The notes beneath the pieces are model-generated. The model was not told the origin of the DNA, did no database searches, and was given only the letters and a program-made list of their open reading frames with translations. Made by a program: the position numbers and the translations under genes. A stretch of DNA of 64,000 bases from Pseudomonas atagonensis (GTDB lineage: Bacteria > Pseudomonadota > Gammaproteobacteria > Pseudomonadales > Pseudomonadaceae), in contig NZ_VXCA01000013.1 of the NCBI RefSeq assembly GCF_011369485.1, forward strand, positions 158,783 through 222,782. Direction: 5' to 3'. Positions within the stretch are counted from its first letter, which is position 1; the number at the start of each line of letters is the position of its first letter. Positions 1 to 24,400 of this stretch are shown one piece after another.

Positions 1-1
1 C

Positions 2-1645
2 ATAGGCGAACTGATGATTGCCGGCGAAATGCTCGCGCGGGGCTATTTCAATCGACCGGAACTGACCGCCGAGCGCTTCATCCCGGATCCGTTCAGCACA
101 GGGGGTGGCCGCCTCTATCGCACCGGCGATCTGGCACGCTATGGCGCCGACGGCGTGATCGAATATGTCGGGCGCCTCGACCACCAGGTGAAAATTCGCG
201 GCTTCCGTATCGAGCTTGGCGAAATCGAGTCCTGCCTGCTGCAATGGCCCGCCGTACGTGAAGCGGTAGTCATCGCCCACGAAGGCGCGACCGGCACGCA
301 ATTGATCGGCTATGTCGTGCCGCATGCGAGCGAGCCACCAGAGGACGAACTGCGCGAAGCCCTCAAGGCAGAACTGAAAAGCCGCCTGCCCGGCTACATG
401 GTCCCCGCTCACCTGATGGTGCTGAACGCATTGCCACTGAGCCCCAACGGCAAACTGGATCGCAAGGCGCTGCCATTGGCCGATATGCATCAGGCACACC
501 GGCCGTTCCGTGCGCCGCAAACGCCCCTCGAAACAGCACTGGCCGAACTCTGGCAGGAGGCGCTGCATGTCGAGCACGTGAGTCTGGACGACAATTTTTT
601 CGAGCTGGGCGGTCATTCGATTCTGGCCATTCAGTTCATTTCCGCCTTGAACGCGCGCCTGGGGATCAAACTGGCCCTGCAGCAAATGCTCGCGCACCCC
701 ACGGTCGAAGTGCTGGCCCGGTTTATCGGCATGGAGCATCAACAACAGGTGCAATGCGTGGTCGATTTGACCGGCGTGACATCAACCGCCACACCGCTGT
801 TCTGCCTGCACCCGAGCGGCGGCATTGTTTTCTGTTATCAGCCGCTGGCCAAGCGCCTGAGCAAGCACGCGCGCACCTTCGGCATCATGCACAAAGGCTT
901 CGCCGACAAGGACGCCAGCACGCAAACCTGGCCCGAGATGATTGCCGAGTACACCGAGCAGATTGTCGAAAAACACCCCGACGGCCCCTATCGCCTGATG
1001 GGCTGGTCGCTGGGTGGCGCGATCGCCATGGACGTGGCTGCTGCACTGGAACGCCAGGGTAAACAGGTAACCTTCCTGGGCCTGGTCGACACCACCCTGC
1101 CGGAAAGCATCTTCCCTGCGGACCTGCCACGCAAACCGCTGGAGGAAGACAACCCCGAGTACCTCAGCGCAGACAACGAACTGTCCGTTGCCGTGGAAAT
1201 GTTCAGCCTGATGTTTGCCCATCTGGAAGAGCCGGCGGCGCGTTACATCGCCGAGAATCCGACGACCAGTCTCAAGGCCTTTTATCAGTGGGCCAGCCAG
1301 CAAGCCGCCACCGACGAACAGGAAATGATCGCCACGCTGGAGGCCATCAAGCAGGAAATCATGAACGCCCAGGCGTTCGACATCCATGAGCGTCTGGTCA
1401 AGAGTTTCGATGCGTTCTCGCTGCCAACCCTGAAGGTCAAGGCCAGTTGCTGGTGGTCGTTGCAGCACAAGACCCTGGAGCAAGTGCTGCACTCGGAGAA
1501 GGTCTTGCGTCAGTACAACGTCAGCGGGCAGATACAAGGCTCCGTCCACTCGCCACTGCCGCACCGCAGCATGATCTATGGCGAGAGTCTGCTGGACTCG
1601 TTTGAATCCGTGCTTCTTGCCTGCGAAGGCGTGACGCGGGACTGA
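2..1645 (+). CDS. NRPS terminal module, partial: end of A domain, T domain, thioesterase
   Basis: This is the 3' part of a nonribosomal peptide synthetase whose start lies left of the window; the frame is open from base 2. What remains is the last third of an adenylation domain (core motifs YRTGDL and KIRGFRIELGEIE, ending in NGKLDRKALP), a thiolation domain with its phosphopantetheine serine in ELGGHS (bases about 602-619), and a C-terminal type I thioesterase with the nucleophile motif GWSLGG (bases 1001-1018) and a late histidine region near base 1550. A C-terminal thioesterase marks this as the releasing module of the assembly line, the position of PvdD in P. aeruginosa. The pocket residues are upstream, so the terminal amino acid cannot be read. 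The gene converges on the receptor gene and lies opposite to the other NRPS genes. The pyoverdine assignment comes from context. Confidence 0.9.
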   Translation: MGELMIAGEMLARGYFNRPELTAERFIPDPFSTGGGRLYRTGDLARYGADGVIEYVGRLDHQVKIRGFRIELGEIESCLLQWPAVREAVVIAHEGATGTQLIGYVVPHASEPPEDELREALKAELKSRLPGYMVPAHLMVLNALPLSPNGKLDRKALPLADMHQAHRPFRAPQTPLETALAELWQEALHVEHVSLDDNFFELGGHSILAIQFISALNARLGIKLALQQMLAHPTVEVLARFIGMEHQQQVQCVVDLTGVTSTATPLFCLHPSGGIVFCYQPLAKRLSKHARTFGIMHKGFADKDASTQTWPEMIAEYTEQIVEKHPDGPYRLMGWSLGGAIAMDVAAALERQGKQVTFLGLVDTTLPESIFPADLPRKPLEEDNPEYLSADNELSVAVEMFSLMFAHLEEPAARYIAENPTTSLKAFYQWASQQAATDEQEMIATLEAIKQEIMNAQAFDIHERLVKSFDAFSLPTLKVKASCWWSLQHKTLEQVLHSEKVLRQYNVSGQIQGSVHSPLPHRSMIYGESLLDSFESVLLACEGVTRD

Positions 1646-1663
1646 CCCTTCGGTTACACCAAC

Positions 1664-1697
1664 AAAAACGCAGAAGCCTCGGCTTATGCGTTTTTTT
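1664..1697 (+). terminator. Rho-independent terminator after the plus-strand NRPS
   Basis: An AAAAACGCA arm pairs with TGCGTTTTT around an inner AAGCC/GGCTT stem, followed by a run of seven T. It begins 18 bases after the NRPS stop codon. Confidence 0.85.
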
Positions 1698-1750
1698 ATG
1701 CCTGCAATTTTGTCCGGGGCTTTCTGCGTGCCCACAGGAATTGCGGGCAT

Positions 1751-1794
1751 AAAAAAACCGGCCCACCCTCCTTGTTCAGGAGCGTGGGCCGGTT
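1751..1794 (-). terminator. Rho-independent terminator of the receptor gene
   Basis: On the minus strand an 11-bp perfect stem (AACCGGCCCAC with GTGGGCCGGTT) encloses a smaller CTCCT/AGGAG stem and is followed by a T run (the A7 at 1751-1757 on the plus strand). It starts 19 bases beyond the receptor stop codon. Together with the hairpin at 1664 it insulates the convergent genes. An imperfect inverted repeat (1698-1709 with 1739-1750, 11 of 12 bases) lies between the two terminators. Confidence 0.85.
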
Positions 1795-1812
1795 CGGCGC
1801 CCGATCAGTTCA

Positions 1813-4302
1813 TCAGAACTGCGGGGTGTACTTCACGGAGAACATCACGTTGCGAGGATCACCAAAGTTGTTGTTACCGCTGAGCTGGTTATAGGCAGCA
1901 TTCACGTAGTTCTTGTCGAACAGGTTGTTGGCGTTGACCGCCAGACCGATTTCCGGCGTCAGTTGGTAGGCAACACGGGCGTTCCACACGGTGTAACCCG
2001 CCACCTCGTAAGTGCCTTCATAGCCCAGGGTATGGTTCTGAGTGGTGAAACCCAGCCCTGTGCTCAGACGGTTCAAGTCACCGGTGAACTGGTAGTTGCC
2101 CCACACGCGCAGCATGTGTTTCGGCGTCCAGGTGCTGAAGGTACGACCTTCCATGTCCGGGTCGTCGAGGTACTTGGTGGTGTTGTAGGTGTAACCGGCA
2201 AACAGTTGCAGGTTATCGGTCACAGCACCACTGATTTCAGCGTCCAGACCCTGGCTGCGCACTTTGCCCGCCGCCGTGGAGCAGTACCAGCCGTCACATT
2301 CCATACCGCCGGAGATATCATCGACCGCACGGTTTTTCTGGTCGTAGCGAAACAGCGCCAGGGAGGTGTTGACCCGACCGTCCATCAGCTCGCCCTTGAG
2401 GCCGATTTCGTAGTTGCTGCCGATGATAGGCTTGAGCATCGAGCCATTGGCATCGCGCACCGTCTGCGGCTGGAACACGTCGGTGTAGCTGGCATACACC
2501 GCCCACTCGCGGCTCAGGTCATAGACGATACCGGCGTAAGGAGTGACTTCCCCGGTTTCGTTCGATTTGCTCGGATCAGCGTCGACATATTCATCGCTGA
2601 AAGCCGCGCGGTTCTTGGACTTGTAGCTGAAGTCATACCAGCTGACACGCGAACCCAGCACCAGCGTCAGGTCATCGACCGGTTTGACGCGCCAGGTGCC
2701 GTACAGACCCTTCTGACGAATATCGTACTTACTGTCGATGGCACGGCCGCCGGCGGTATTGAGCAGACTGTCGTAGCTGATGTCCGGACGATCATGATTG
2801 ACGTTGAAGATCGTGTCGGTGGTGTTGTTGTTGAAAGTACGGGCGAGCTGGTCATCCGTTTTCAACTGGGAATAGTTGCCGCCGATCATGACTTCCTGCT
2901 GCATCGACAAGGCTTCGAACTTGCCGGTCAGGTTCATGTCGAGACCGACCTTGGTGGAGTCGAAATCGGTGATGAAGTCGGCGTACTGAATGCCAGTGCC
3001 ATCAGGCTTGAGACCGGCACCGGAGCTTTGCAGACGCTGGCTTTTCGACTCGTTGGTTTCCGTCATCTGCACGGCACCGACCTTGAACGCCCAGTCGTCG
3101 TTGAAACGGTGTTCGAGATCAGCGTAAAGAGTGGTGACGTTGATCTGCGAGTGGTTCCATTTCGCGCCGCCGTAGGTCGAACGCGAAACGTCCGGCATTC
3201 TTCCGTCGGAATAACGCGGCAGGCCACGGATCATCGGACGCGACTCGGCTTCCGTGCGGCTGGCCGCCAGGCCCAGGGTGGTGTCTTCACTCAGGTCGAA
3301 GTCCAGCGAGCCGTACAGCGAGTGGGTCTTGCTCCATTCGTAGTCGACGAAGGAATCGCTCTGGTCTTCATCGGCAACAAGACGGCCACGGATCGTGCCG
3401 GCCTGGTTCAGCGGGCCGCCAGCATCCAGTTGCAGACCGTAGTGATCCCACGAACCGGCCTTGCCGGTAATGCTCACGGTCGGTGCCGTCTGCCCGCGCT
3501 TGCGCACCAGGTTGATCGCACCGCCAGGGCTGCCGGTGCCTTGCAACAGGCCGGACGCACCGCGCAGGATTTCCAGACGGTCGAAGAAGATCAGGTCCTG
3601 AGTTGCCCAGTTGCCCAGCGAGTAGGTGTTACGTGGAATCGGCACGCCGTCGTACTGCCAGTCGTCGATCTGGAAACCGCGCGAAGACACGATGATGCCC
3701 TTGCCGACACCCTGCAGGCCGACGATGCCGGTAGTCTGGTTAAGCGCGTCCTTGAGGTCGACCAGATCCTGATCGTCCATCTGCTTGCGGGTCATCACGG
3801 TGACCGACTGCGGAATTTCCTTGAGGGTGTGAGTGCCCTTGCCGATCGTGACGGCGTTGGAAGTGTACGAGTTGCTGCCTTCAGTGGTTGCCCCGACCTG
3901 TTGCGCACTGATATTGGTTGCGCCCAGTTCCAGGCCCTGTGTGGCCGTGCCGCGCACCAGCATCAGGGTGTTGCCCTCGATGCTGTAACGCACGCCGGTG
4001 CCGCGGAGCAATTCGGCAATGGCCGCCTGCGGGCTCATCTTGCCGCTGACCGCGTGGCTCTTGAGCCCGGCCATGTCATCAGCGTTGTAGATCACTTGCT
4101 GGTTGGTCTGTTGACCGAATGCCTGCAGCGCTTGCGGCAGCGATTGCGCCGGAATATTGATGCTGACGTCTTGCGCCATCACCTGAGCGCTCAGCGGCAA
4201 TACGCAGACCAGCCCCAGACCGGTCAACACTCGGCGCGAACGCAGGCCGCGGGACATGACGAGTGCCTTGAACAGAGGTTTCAACTCATGAATTGCTGAC
4301 AT
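1813..4302 (-). CDS. fpvA: FpvA-like TonB-dependent ferrisiderophore receptor with STN signalling domain
   Basis: This outer-membrane receptor of about 829 residues starts at the ATG at 4302, which has AGAGAG just upstream; an in-frame extension to 4395 lacks support. A long basic n-region and hydrophobic core precede a likely cleavage after AQVMA. A secretin/TonB short N-terminal (STN) domain follows (mature start DVSINIPAQ, then IAELLRGTGV), then a plug domain (IPQSVTVMTRKQMDD, GGAINLVRK) and a 22-strand-type barrel ending in an aromatic residue. The STN domain is typical of transducers such as FpvA that signal through an anti-sigma factor to an ECF sigma factor. Plug and barrel segments recall P. 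aeruginosa FpvA (QYDGIP-type, DPRN.MFS near the end), and the gene sits inside the NRPS locus. Its ligand is inferred to be the peptide made by the neighbouring NRPSs. No sigma/anti-sigma pair is in the window. Confidence 0.88.
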   Translation of the reverse strand: MSAIHELKPLFKALVMSRGLRSRRVLTGLGLVCVLPLSAQVMAQDVSINIPAQSLPQALQAFGQQTNQQVIYNADDMAGLKSHAVSGKMSPQAAIAELLRGTGVRYSIEGNTLMLVRGTATQGLELGATNISAQQVGATTEGSNSYTSNAVTIGKGTHTLKEIPQSVTVMTRKQMDDQDLVDLKDALNQTTGIVGLQGVGKGIIVSSRGFQIDDWQYDGVPIPRNTYSLGNWATQDLIFFDRLEILRGASGLLQGTGSPGGAINLVRKRGQTAPTVSITGKAGSWDHYGLQLDAGGPLNQAGTIRGRLVADEDQSDSFVDYEWSKTHSLYGSLDFDLSEDTTLGLAASRTEAESRPMIRGLPRYSDGRMPDVSRSTYGGAKWNHSQINVTTLYADLEHRFNDDWAFKVGAVQMTETNESKSQRLQSSGAGLKPDGTGIQYADFITDFDSTKVGLDMNLTGKFEALSMQQEVMIGGNYSQLKTDDQLARTFNNNTTDTIFNVNHDRPDISYDSLLNTAGGRAIDSKYDIRQKGLYGTWRVKPVDDLTLVLGSRVSWYDFSYKSKNRAAFSDEYVDADPSKSNETGEVTPYAGIVYDLSREWAVYASYTDVFQPQTVRDANGSMLKPIIGSNYEIGLKGELMDGRVNTSLALFRYDQKNRAVDDISGGMECDGWYCSTAAGKVRSQGLDAEISGAVTDNLQLFAGYTYNTTKYLDDPDMEGRTFSTWTPKHMLRVWGNYQFTGDLNRLSTGLGFTTQNHTLGYEGTYEVAGYTVWNARVAYQLTPEIGLAVNANNLFDKNYVNAAYNQLSGNNNFGDPRNVMFSVKYTPQF

Positions 4303-4558
4303 CGTGCTCTCTATTATTGGTAGATGTGAAAGTCCATTGGGCCGAAGGGCCCGCCTCTGCCTGCACAAGTGAGCCACGTACTCGATGCCTCTCAAGGCGA
4401 TCTGTCAGTGCGTGCCGACCGGCCCCTCCCCGGGCACGGTCATCTGGCTGGACAGCGGCGAAATTTTGCGCTGAACAAATCCGGTGACCTGGCTGCCCTG
4501 CCCGACCCGATTTGCCCACATACCTTAGTAAGACGGAGCACCTCCAAAAAACCGGAAT

Positions 4559-4577
4559 GAGTTTATTTATCATTAGC
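4559..4577 (-). promoter_or_regulatory. Fur-box-like site upstream of the receptor
   Basis: Read on the minus strand, this 19-mer (GCTAATGATAAATAAACTC) matches the classical Fur consensus at 13 of 19 positions, including an intact TAATGATAA core. It lies between the NRPS terminator and the receptor start, about 260 bases upstream of the ATG. No TAAAT-N16-CGT promoter was found in this leader, so the promoter itself is not placed. Confidence 0.45.
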
Positions 4578-4591
4578 GCGAAAAGTTAAAA

Positions 4592-4623
4592 AAAAGGCCG
4601 ACGCTGTTGGGCGACGGCCTTTT
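4592..4623 (-). terminator. Rho-independent terminator of the minus-strand NRPS operon
   Basis: A 9-bp AAAAGGCCG/CGGCCTTTT stem is followed on the minus strand by a run of T. It lies 14 bases past the stop of the 1076-residue NRPS protein, so the receptor gene downstream should have its own promoter. Confidence 0.85.
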
Positions 4624-4636
4624 GTTTCATGTCATG

Positions 4637-7600
4637 TCAGCTGCCTTGTGCAGCTTTCGCGGCTTGCAGCTGCCGCGCCTGCTCGGCCAGTCGGGCCTTT
4701 TCCTCGGGGCTCATCGCGTCCATGCGCAGACGTACCTGGGCGATTTTCTCCAACTGGCCTGGGCTGCTTTCCACCCCTCGCAACGCCAGGGCCAACGACG
4801 CCACGGTCGGATGATCGAAGACCAGTCCCGGATGAACTTCGCACTGCAACAACTTGCGAATCCCCGCCACCAGCTTGATCACCAGCAACGAATGGCCACC
4901 GGCGGCAAAGAAATCGCGATCAACACCCAGGCGTTCGAGCCCGAGCAACTGCGCCATGCGCGAGGCCAGCAATTGCTCGAGTGCATCACGCGGTGCGACG
5001 CCCTCGTCATCCGCCGCCCTGCCCGCCTGTTGCTGCAATGCCTTGCGATCGATCTTGCCGTTGGCCAACCGTGGGAAACGGTCGATCAGTTGCAGATGCT
5101 GCGGCACCATCACGCCGGGCAGACGTGCGCTCAGTTCGGCGCGTGCAGCGTCCAGCAACCCCGCCGACTGGCCCTGATGTGCAACGACAAAGGCCAGCAA
5201 TCCCTGCTCGGCCGACGCGGCCGGCAGCACCAGCGCTTCCGCCACCGGCGGCAGACGCAGCAGCTCGGCTTCGATCTCCGCCAGTTCAATGCGGAATCCA
5301 CGCACCTTGACCTGCTGATCGCGCCGACCTTGCAACTGAATGCCGCCGTCCACGCGATAGCGCGCCAGGTCGCCGCTGCGATACAGACGCTGCGCCGGAT
5401 CAAACGGGCTTTGAATGAACGTCTGCTCATCAGCTTCGGCATTCAGGTAGCCACGGCACAACTGCGCCCCGCCCAGGTACAACTCGCCCAGCACACCGAC
5501 CGGTGCCAGACGTAACTGCGCGTCCAGCACGTAAACCTGGTTGTTGCCCAGCACCTGAGTCAACGCCGAACAATCGCCGGCCGCACCGTGCAGATCCAGC
5601 GGATGAATCATGACCCCGACCGTCGCTTCGGTTGGACCGTAGTGGTTGAACACGCGGCAGTCGCTGCGCAGCCGCGCAATGCGCTCGATCAGCGTCGCAG
5701 CAATCGGCTCGCCGCCCAGCACCAGCGTGCGCGGCAGGGTTGCCCGCTCGCTGTCGAGGAGCGCGGCGAGGTGTGACGGCACGATCTTCAGGCAATCGAT
5801 CTGCTGTTGTTGCAGGTACTCGGCGAACAATGCCCCATCCTGCATCTGCTCATCGCTGGCAACGTGCAGAGTGGCCCCGTTGAACAACGCCCCGAACAAC
5901 GCGGTGTTGCCTAGATCCGCCGCCACCGTCGAACTGAAACCGACGTTGCGGCACTGCTCAAGCCCCAGCGCCTGGCTGGCCTGAGCCGTGTAGTTCAGCA
6001 GTTGCCGATGCTCGATCACCACGCCTTTCGGCACGCCGGTGGAGCCGGAGGTAAACAGCACATACGCAATGTCCTGGCCTTGGGTGGCGAGCGCCGGCAA
6101 CGGTGCGGCCGACTGGCCGACGTCAAGCAGAGTCAACGCCTTATACGGCTGCCCCAGCCAGGCCGGCAGATGCGCGGCGTCGGTCAGCAGCAGTGCGGCG
6201 CCGGCCTGCTCCAGCATCAAGGCCTGACGTACCGGCGGCCATTGCACATCCAGCGGCAGATAGGCCGCACCGATGCGCCAGCTCGCCAGCATGGCGATCA
6301 CCAGATCCGCCGAACGCGGCAGTGCCAGCGCAACGATCGAGCCTTCGCCCAGCCCCTGTGCCTTGAGACCTTGCGCGACGCTGTCCACGCGGGCTTGTAA
6401 CTGGCCGTAGCTCAATGACTGCCCGGCATCGGTCAGGGCAATCGCATCCGGGGTGCTCAGCATCAGCTCGGCGATCCGCTGCGGCAGATAACGGTTGTCG
6501 GCCAATGGCTGCACTGACGGATTGATGGCCAGCAAACGCTGCTTTTCGGCATGACCGAGCAGGTTGAGCTGCGCCAGCGGGGTGTTCGGGGCGGCCAGGA
6601 TAGAATCCAGCAGAACGCTGAACTGATCCAGCACCACGGTCGCTGCTGCCGGCGAATAACGCGAACTCGCGTACCGCAGTTCCACCGCCGCCGGTTGCTG
6701 TGCGTTGTCCAGTTGCACCTGCAACAAGCATTCAAAGGCATCCGGCTGCACCGGCAAGGTATCCGACACCGTCCAGCGCAAACCGCCGCTGTTACCGCTG
6801 CGACCGGCCTGGCCGAGGGTAAAGCCGTAGGCCGGGCGCGCTGCATCCGGCGCCAGATCCGGGGTCCAGTATTCCTGCCAGGTGCGATGTTCTTCGAGAC
6901 GCGCCGCCAGTTCAAGCAGCCAGTCGCTGAATGCCGCGCCGGCCGGCAACGATACGGACAGCGGCAAGGTTTTCTCGAAAACGCCCACGGCGCTAGCGAA
7001 GTATTCATAGTCGCTGCGGCTGTCATGGCGTACACCGACCAGTGCCTGCTCAAGCCCGCTTATGCGGCCCAGCAACACCCACCACGCACCTTGCAACAGC
7101 GTGGCGACAGACAGGCCGAGTTGCTCGGCAAGAGCCTGCAAGCCTGCGCGTTGCGCCGGTTGCAACGTCAGTGACAGGCGCTTGTCGGCAGCAGCCGTTG
7201 CCTGGCCGGCGCTGCGGGTGGCCAGCCACGGCGTGGCGATGTCGACCTGAGCACCTTGCAGCTGTTGCTGCCAATAAGTCCGCGCCGTGGTCGCATCCTC
7301 GTCGAGCACCACTTCACTGCGCCATTCCAGGTACTGGCTGAACTCGCCCGGTGCCTCATCTTCGGCAGACTCAGTACCGGCGAAGGCTTGCTGCACCTGC
7401 TCCAGCAGTAGATTCAGCGATTGCGCATCGGCGCTGTGGCGAGCGATACCGATCAGGCACTGCCATTGCTGCGGCGCCAGTCGATAGAGCATTGCCTGGA
7501 AACCCGCCGATTCGCCGACCACAAAGGCGCGACTCATCGACTCGTCGATCTGCGCCTGGATTTCTTCGGCACCCTGCTCGGTTGCCTGAATCGTCAGCGG

Positions 7601-7863
7601 AAAACGGCTGGCCGGAATCGCGCTCTGGCGCAAGCCATGGAAACCGGCGACCTTGCTCAATTGCGCCAGCAACATCGGCTGTTGCGCCAGCAGCGTATCG
7701 AAAGCGGCCTGCAAGCGTTGCGGATCGAGGTCGCCCTCCAGGGTCACACTCAACCAGCGCAAGGCCGCACCGCAGGTCGCCGTGTTCGACAGTTGCTCCA
7801 GCAGCGCCTGTTGCTCGGGCGTCAGGGCGAATCCGCTTTCCTGCGTGTCCATCATGACCTCGT

Positions 7864-7867
<4 letters not shown>
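4637..7867 (-). CDS. NRPS protein: interface (degenerate C) domain, Asp-type A domain, T domain
   Basis: This protein has 1076 residues if translated from the ATG at 7867, which overlaps the upstream stop as ATGA. An ATG at 7852 with GAGG five bases upstream is an equally good start. Residues about 10-440 form a condensation-like domain in which the catalytic HHxxxDG is replaced by RHSADAQ (residues 143-149). An A domain follows (LFTSGSTG, YRSGDL, KVRGFRIEL); its pocket residues read D-L-T-K-V-G-H-V-G, an Asp-type code. A T domain with GGHSLL near residue 1010 and a charged helical tail that may dock to the next synthetase complete it. The family known as the 'interface' domain pairs with C-terminally fused aspartyl beta-hydroxylases in siderophore NRPSs, and the preceding protein ends in exactly such a hydroxylase. 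Together they should give a beta-hydroxyaspartyl residue, an iron ligand. Confidence 0.92.
6550..7852 (-). other. Interface domain (non-canonical condensation domain) within the NRPS
   Basis: This is a domain-level annotation with approximate edges. The fold-level pattern of a condensation domain is present, but the second histidine and the DG of HHxxxDG are absent (RHSADAQ), so peptide-bond catalysis is not expected. The actual condensation for this module is most likely done by the canonical C domain (HHIISDG) just before the hydroxylase at the end of the upstream protein. Confidence 0.8.
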
Positions 7868-21410
<13,543 letters not shown>

Positions 21411-21411
<1 letters not shown>

Positions 21412-24400
21412 CAGAACTCCTCCATATCGTCAAGCAGGGCTTCCAGCTTGTTCAGTTTCTGTTCGTTGATTGCCCCGCCTCCTGTATCGAGTCGAGCGAC
21501 AAAGTCGCTCAGGACGGGGTGCTGGAATAGCAGTTGCGGCGTCAGCGTCAGGCCCAGTTCCAGGGCGATGCGCGACACGACATTGACCGCCAGCAGCGAG
21601 TGCCCGCCGAGTTCGAAGAAGTGATCGTTCAGACCGATGCGTTCCACGGTAAGCACTTGCTGCCAGATTGCCGCGACCTGTTGCTCAAGCTCCGATTGCG
21701 GCGCGACATACGCGGCCTGCATCTGGCTGGCATCCACCGCGGGCAGCGCCTTGCGGTCGAGCTTGCCGTTGGGGGTCAGGGGCAACTGCTCAAGGAACAG
21801 CAGGTGCGCGGGAATCATGTAGTCAGGTAACGAAGACTTGAGGCCAGTCTTTAGTCCGTCGCGCAGTTGGCGCTGCGCTTCACCGTCGTACACGTCCAGT
21901 TGCGCAGCGACCACGTAGGCCACCAGTTGCGCGCCGCCCTCGGCCTCGACGGCCAGCACGGCCGCCTCGCTGATACCCGGTTGCGCCAGCAGCCGCGCTT
22001 CGATTTCGCCCAGTTCGATACGGAAACCACGGATTTTCACCTGGTGGTCGATCCGGCCCATGTATTCAAGCGCCCCGTCCTCGCGCTGACGAATCAGGTC
22101 GCCGGTGCGGTAGAGACGCTCGCCGTTGCGGGCGAACGGATTGGGCACGAACTTCTCGGCGGTCATCGCCGCTTTGCCCAGATAACCGCGCGTTACGCCG
22201 GCACCGGACAGGTACAGCTCGGCCGACACGCCCTGCGGCACCGCTTGCAGATCGGCATCGAGCAAGTGGCTGGCGGAGTGATCCAGCGCACGACCAATAC
22301 GCGGCTGACCACCGTCGGTGCGGCGGGTCCAGGTCGAGTAAGTGGTGTCTTCCGACGGGCCGTACAGGTCGTAGACATGCTCGACCGTCGACTGCTGATA
22401 AAGCGCGTCCACCAACCCTTGCTTGAGCGGTTCGCCCGCCAGGTTGATGATCCGCACACCCGGCGGAATCTGCCCGGCGCGCTGCAACGCGTTGATCGCC
22501 GACGGCACGGTGTTGATCAGGCGCACCTGATCGCGGGCCGGCAGTTGCGGCAGTTCCAGCGCGTTGCGGGCGATGATCAGCGAGCCGCCGTTGGCCAGGG
22601 TCACAAACAGCTCCCACACCGACAGGTCGAAGCACACCGAAGTCGAGGCCAGCACGCCTTGAATGTCTTCGCGGCGGTAGACCTTGGCCGACCAGTCGAT
22701 CAGCGCCATGACGTTGCGGTGGGCAATCGCCACGCCTTTCGGCTTGCCGGTGGAACCGGAGGTGTAGATCACGTAGGCGAGGTTGTCCGGGGTCACGGCG
22801 GTTTGCGGGGCCTGAGCCGGATAGCCGCCCAACGCGACCTGATCCAGCAACAACACTTGAGCCTTGGACGGCACGGTCAACGTGACAGCCAGTTCCTGCT
22901 CAGTCAGCAACACTCGCGCACGGCTGTCTTCGAGCATGTAGGCCACGCGATCGGCCGGGTAATCCGGGTCCAGCGGCACGTAGGCGCCACCGGCCTTGAG
23001 CACCGCCAGCAGTGCAATCAGCAACTGCTCGGAACGCGGCAACGCCACGCCCACCCGCACTTCCGGGCCGACGCCGAGTTCGATCAACTTGTGCGCCAGA
23101 CGGTTGGCCCGGGCGTCCAGTTCGGCGTAGGTCAGTTGCGTGTCGGCGAAGGTCACGGCCAGCGCATCCGGGCTCGCGGCGACCTGACGGGCAATGCGCT
23201 GGTGGATGCACAGTTCGGTGACGAAATCGCTGGAAACCGGCGCCGTCTCGATCAGACGCAACTCGCTGAGCGAACGCTCGCCCGCCTCGGTCATCTGCTC
23301 AAGCAAACGCTGCAAATGCGCGCCCAGTTGCGCCACGCCGACGTCGGCAAAACGGTCGCGCTGATAGCTGAAGTGCACCGACAGTTCGGCGCCCAGATGC
23401 ACCAGCAGGGTCAGCGGATAGTTGGTCTGTTCGTGGTTCTCCACCGGACCGAATCGCAGGCCTTGTGGCGCGCCTTGCTCCAATGCCTCGGCGATCGGGT
23501 AGTTCTCGAACACCATCAAGCTGTCGAACAGCGCGTCACCGCCCTGCCCGGCCCAGCGCTGGATCTGCGCCAGCGGCGTGTGTTCGAACTCGCGCAGCGC
23601 CAGGTTCTGCGCCTGCACGCCTTGCAGCCAGCTGGCCAGGCTCTGCTGCGCTTGCGGCGCGGCGATCACCGGCAAGGTGTTGATGAACAGACCGACCTGC
23701 TGCTCGGCCCCCGGCAGATCCGCCGGACGCCCGGCGACGGTGGCGCCGAACGCCACGCAATCCTTGCCGGTGTAGCGCTGCAACAGCAGCAGCCACGCGG
23801 CTTGCACCAGGGTGTTGACGGTGACTTTCGAGGCCCGGGCAAACTCGCCCAGACGCTGAGTCAGGCCGGCATCGAGCATCTGGAAATGATCGCCATAACC
23901 AACGCTTGGCAAACCAGCATTCGGCCGCGCGATGGCATCGGCCAGACGCGTCGGCTCTTGCAGATTGCCCAGCGCCGCCAGCCAGTAGGCTTCAGCGGTC
24001 GCGGCGTCCTGACGCTGCAGCCAGGCGATGTAATCACGGTAACGCCCGGTCGGACGCGGCACCGCTTCGCCGCTGTAATGCTGCAACACTTCGCCGAGCA
24101 ACTGCGCGCTGCTCCAGCCGTCCATCAGGATGTGATGGTTGGTGTAGATCAGGTGATGACGGTTTTCAGCGATGCGCACCAGCACCAGACGCAGCAACGG
24201 TGCGCGGGTCAGGTCGAGGCCTTGGGCACGTTCTTCATCGGCAAGTTTTTTCAGCGCGGCATCAAGATCGGTCTGTCCATTCCAGTCGAGTACGCGGAAC
24301 GGCACTTCGAGCTGGCGCTGCACCACTTGCACCGGCTGCTCCAGATCGCCCTGCCAGACGAAACCGGTGCGCAGGATGTCGTGGGCATCCACCACCGCTT

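Noticed and set aside
1963..4299. Long plus-strand open frame antisense to the receptor gene
   Set aside because: Its translation is low-complexity, rich in Val, Arg, Gly and His, with no domain; it is a shadow of the high-GC coding strand opposite, which has a clear receptor sequence.
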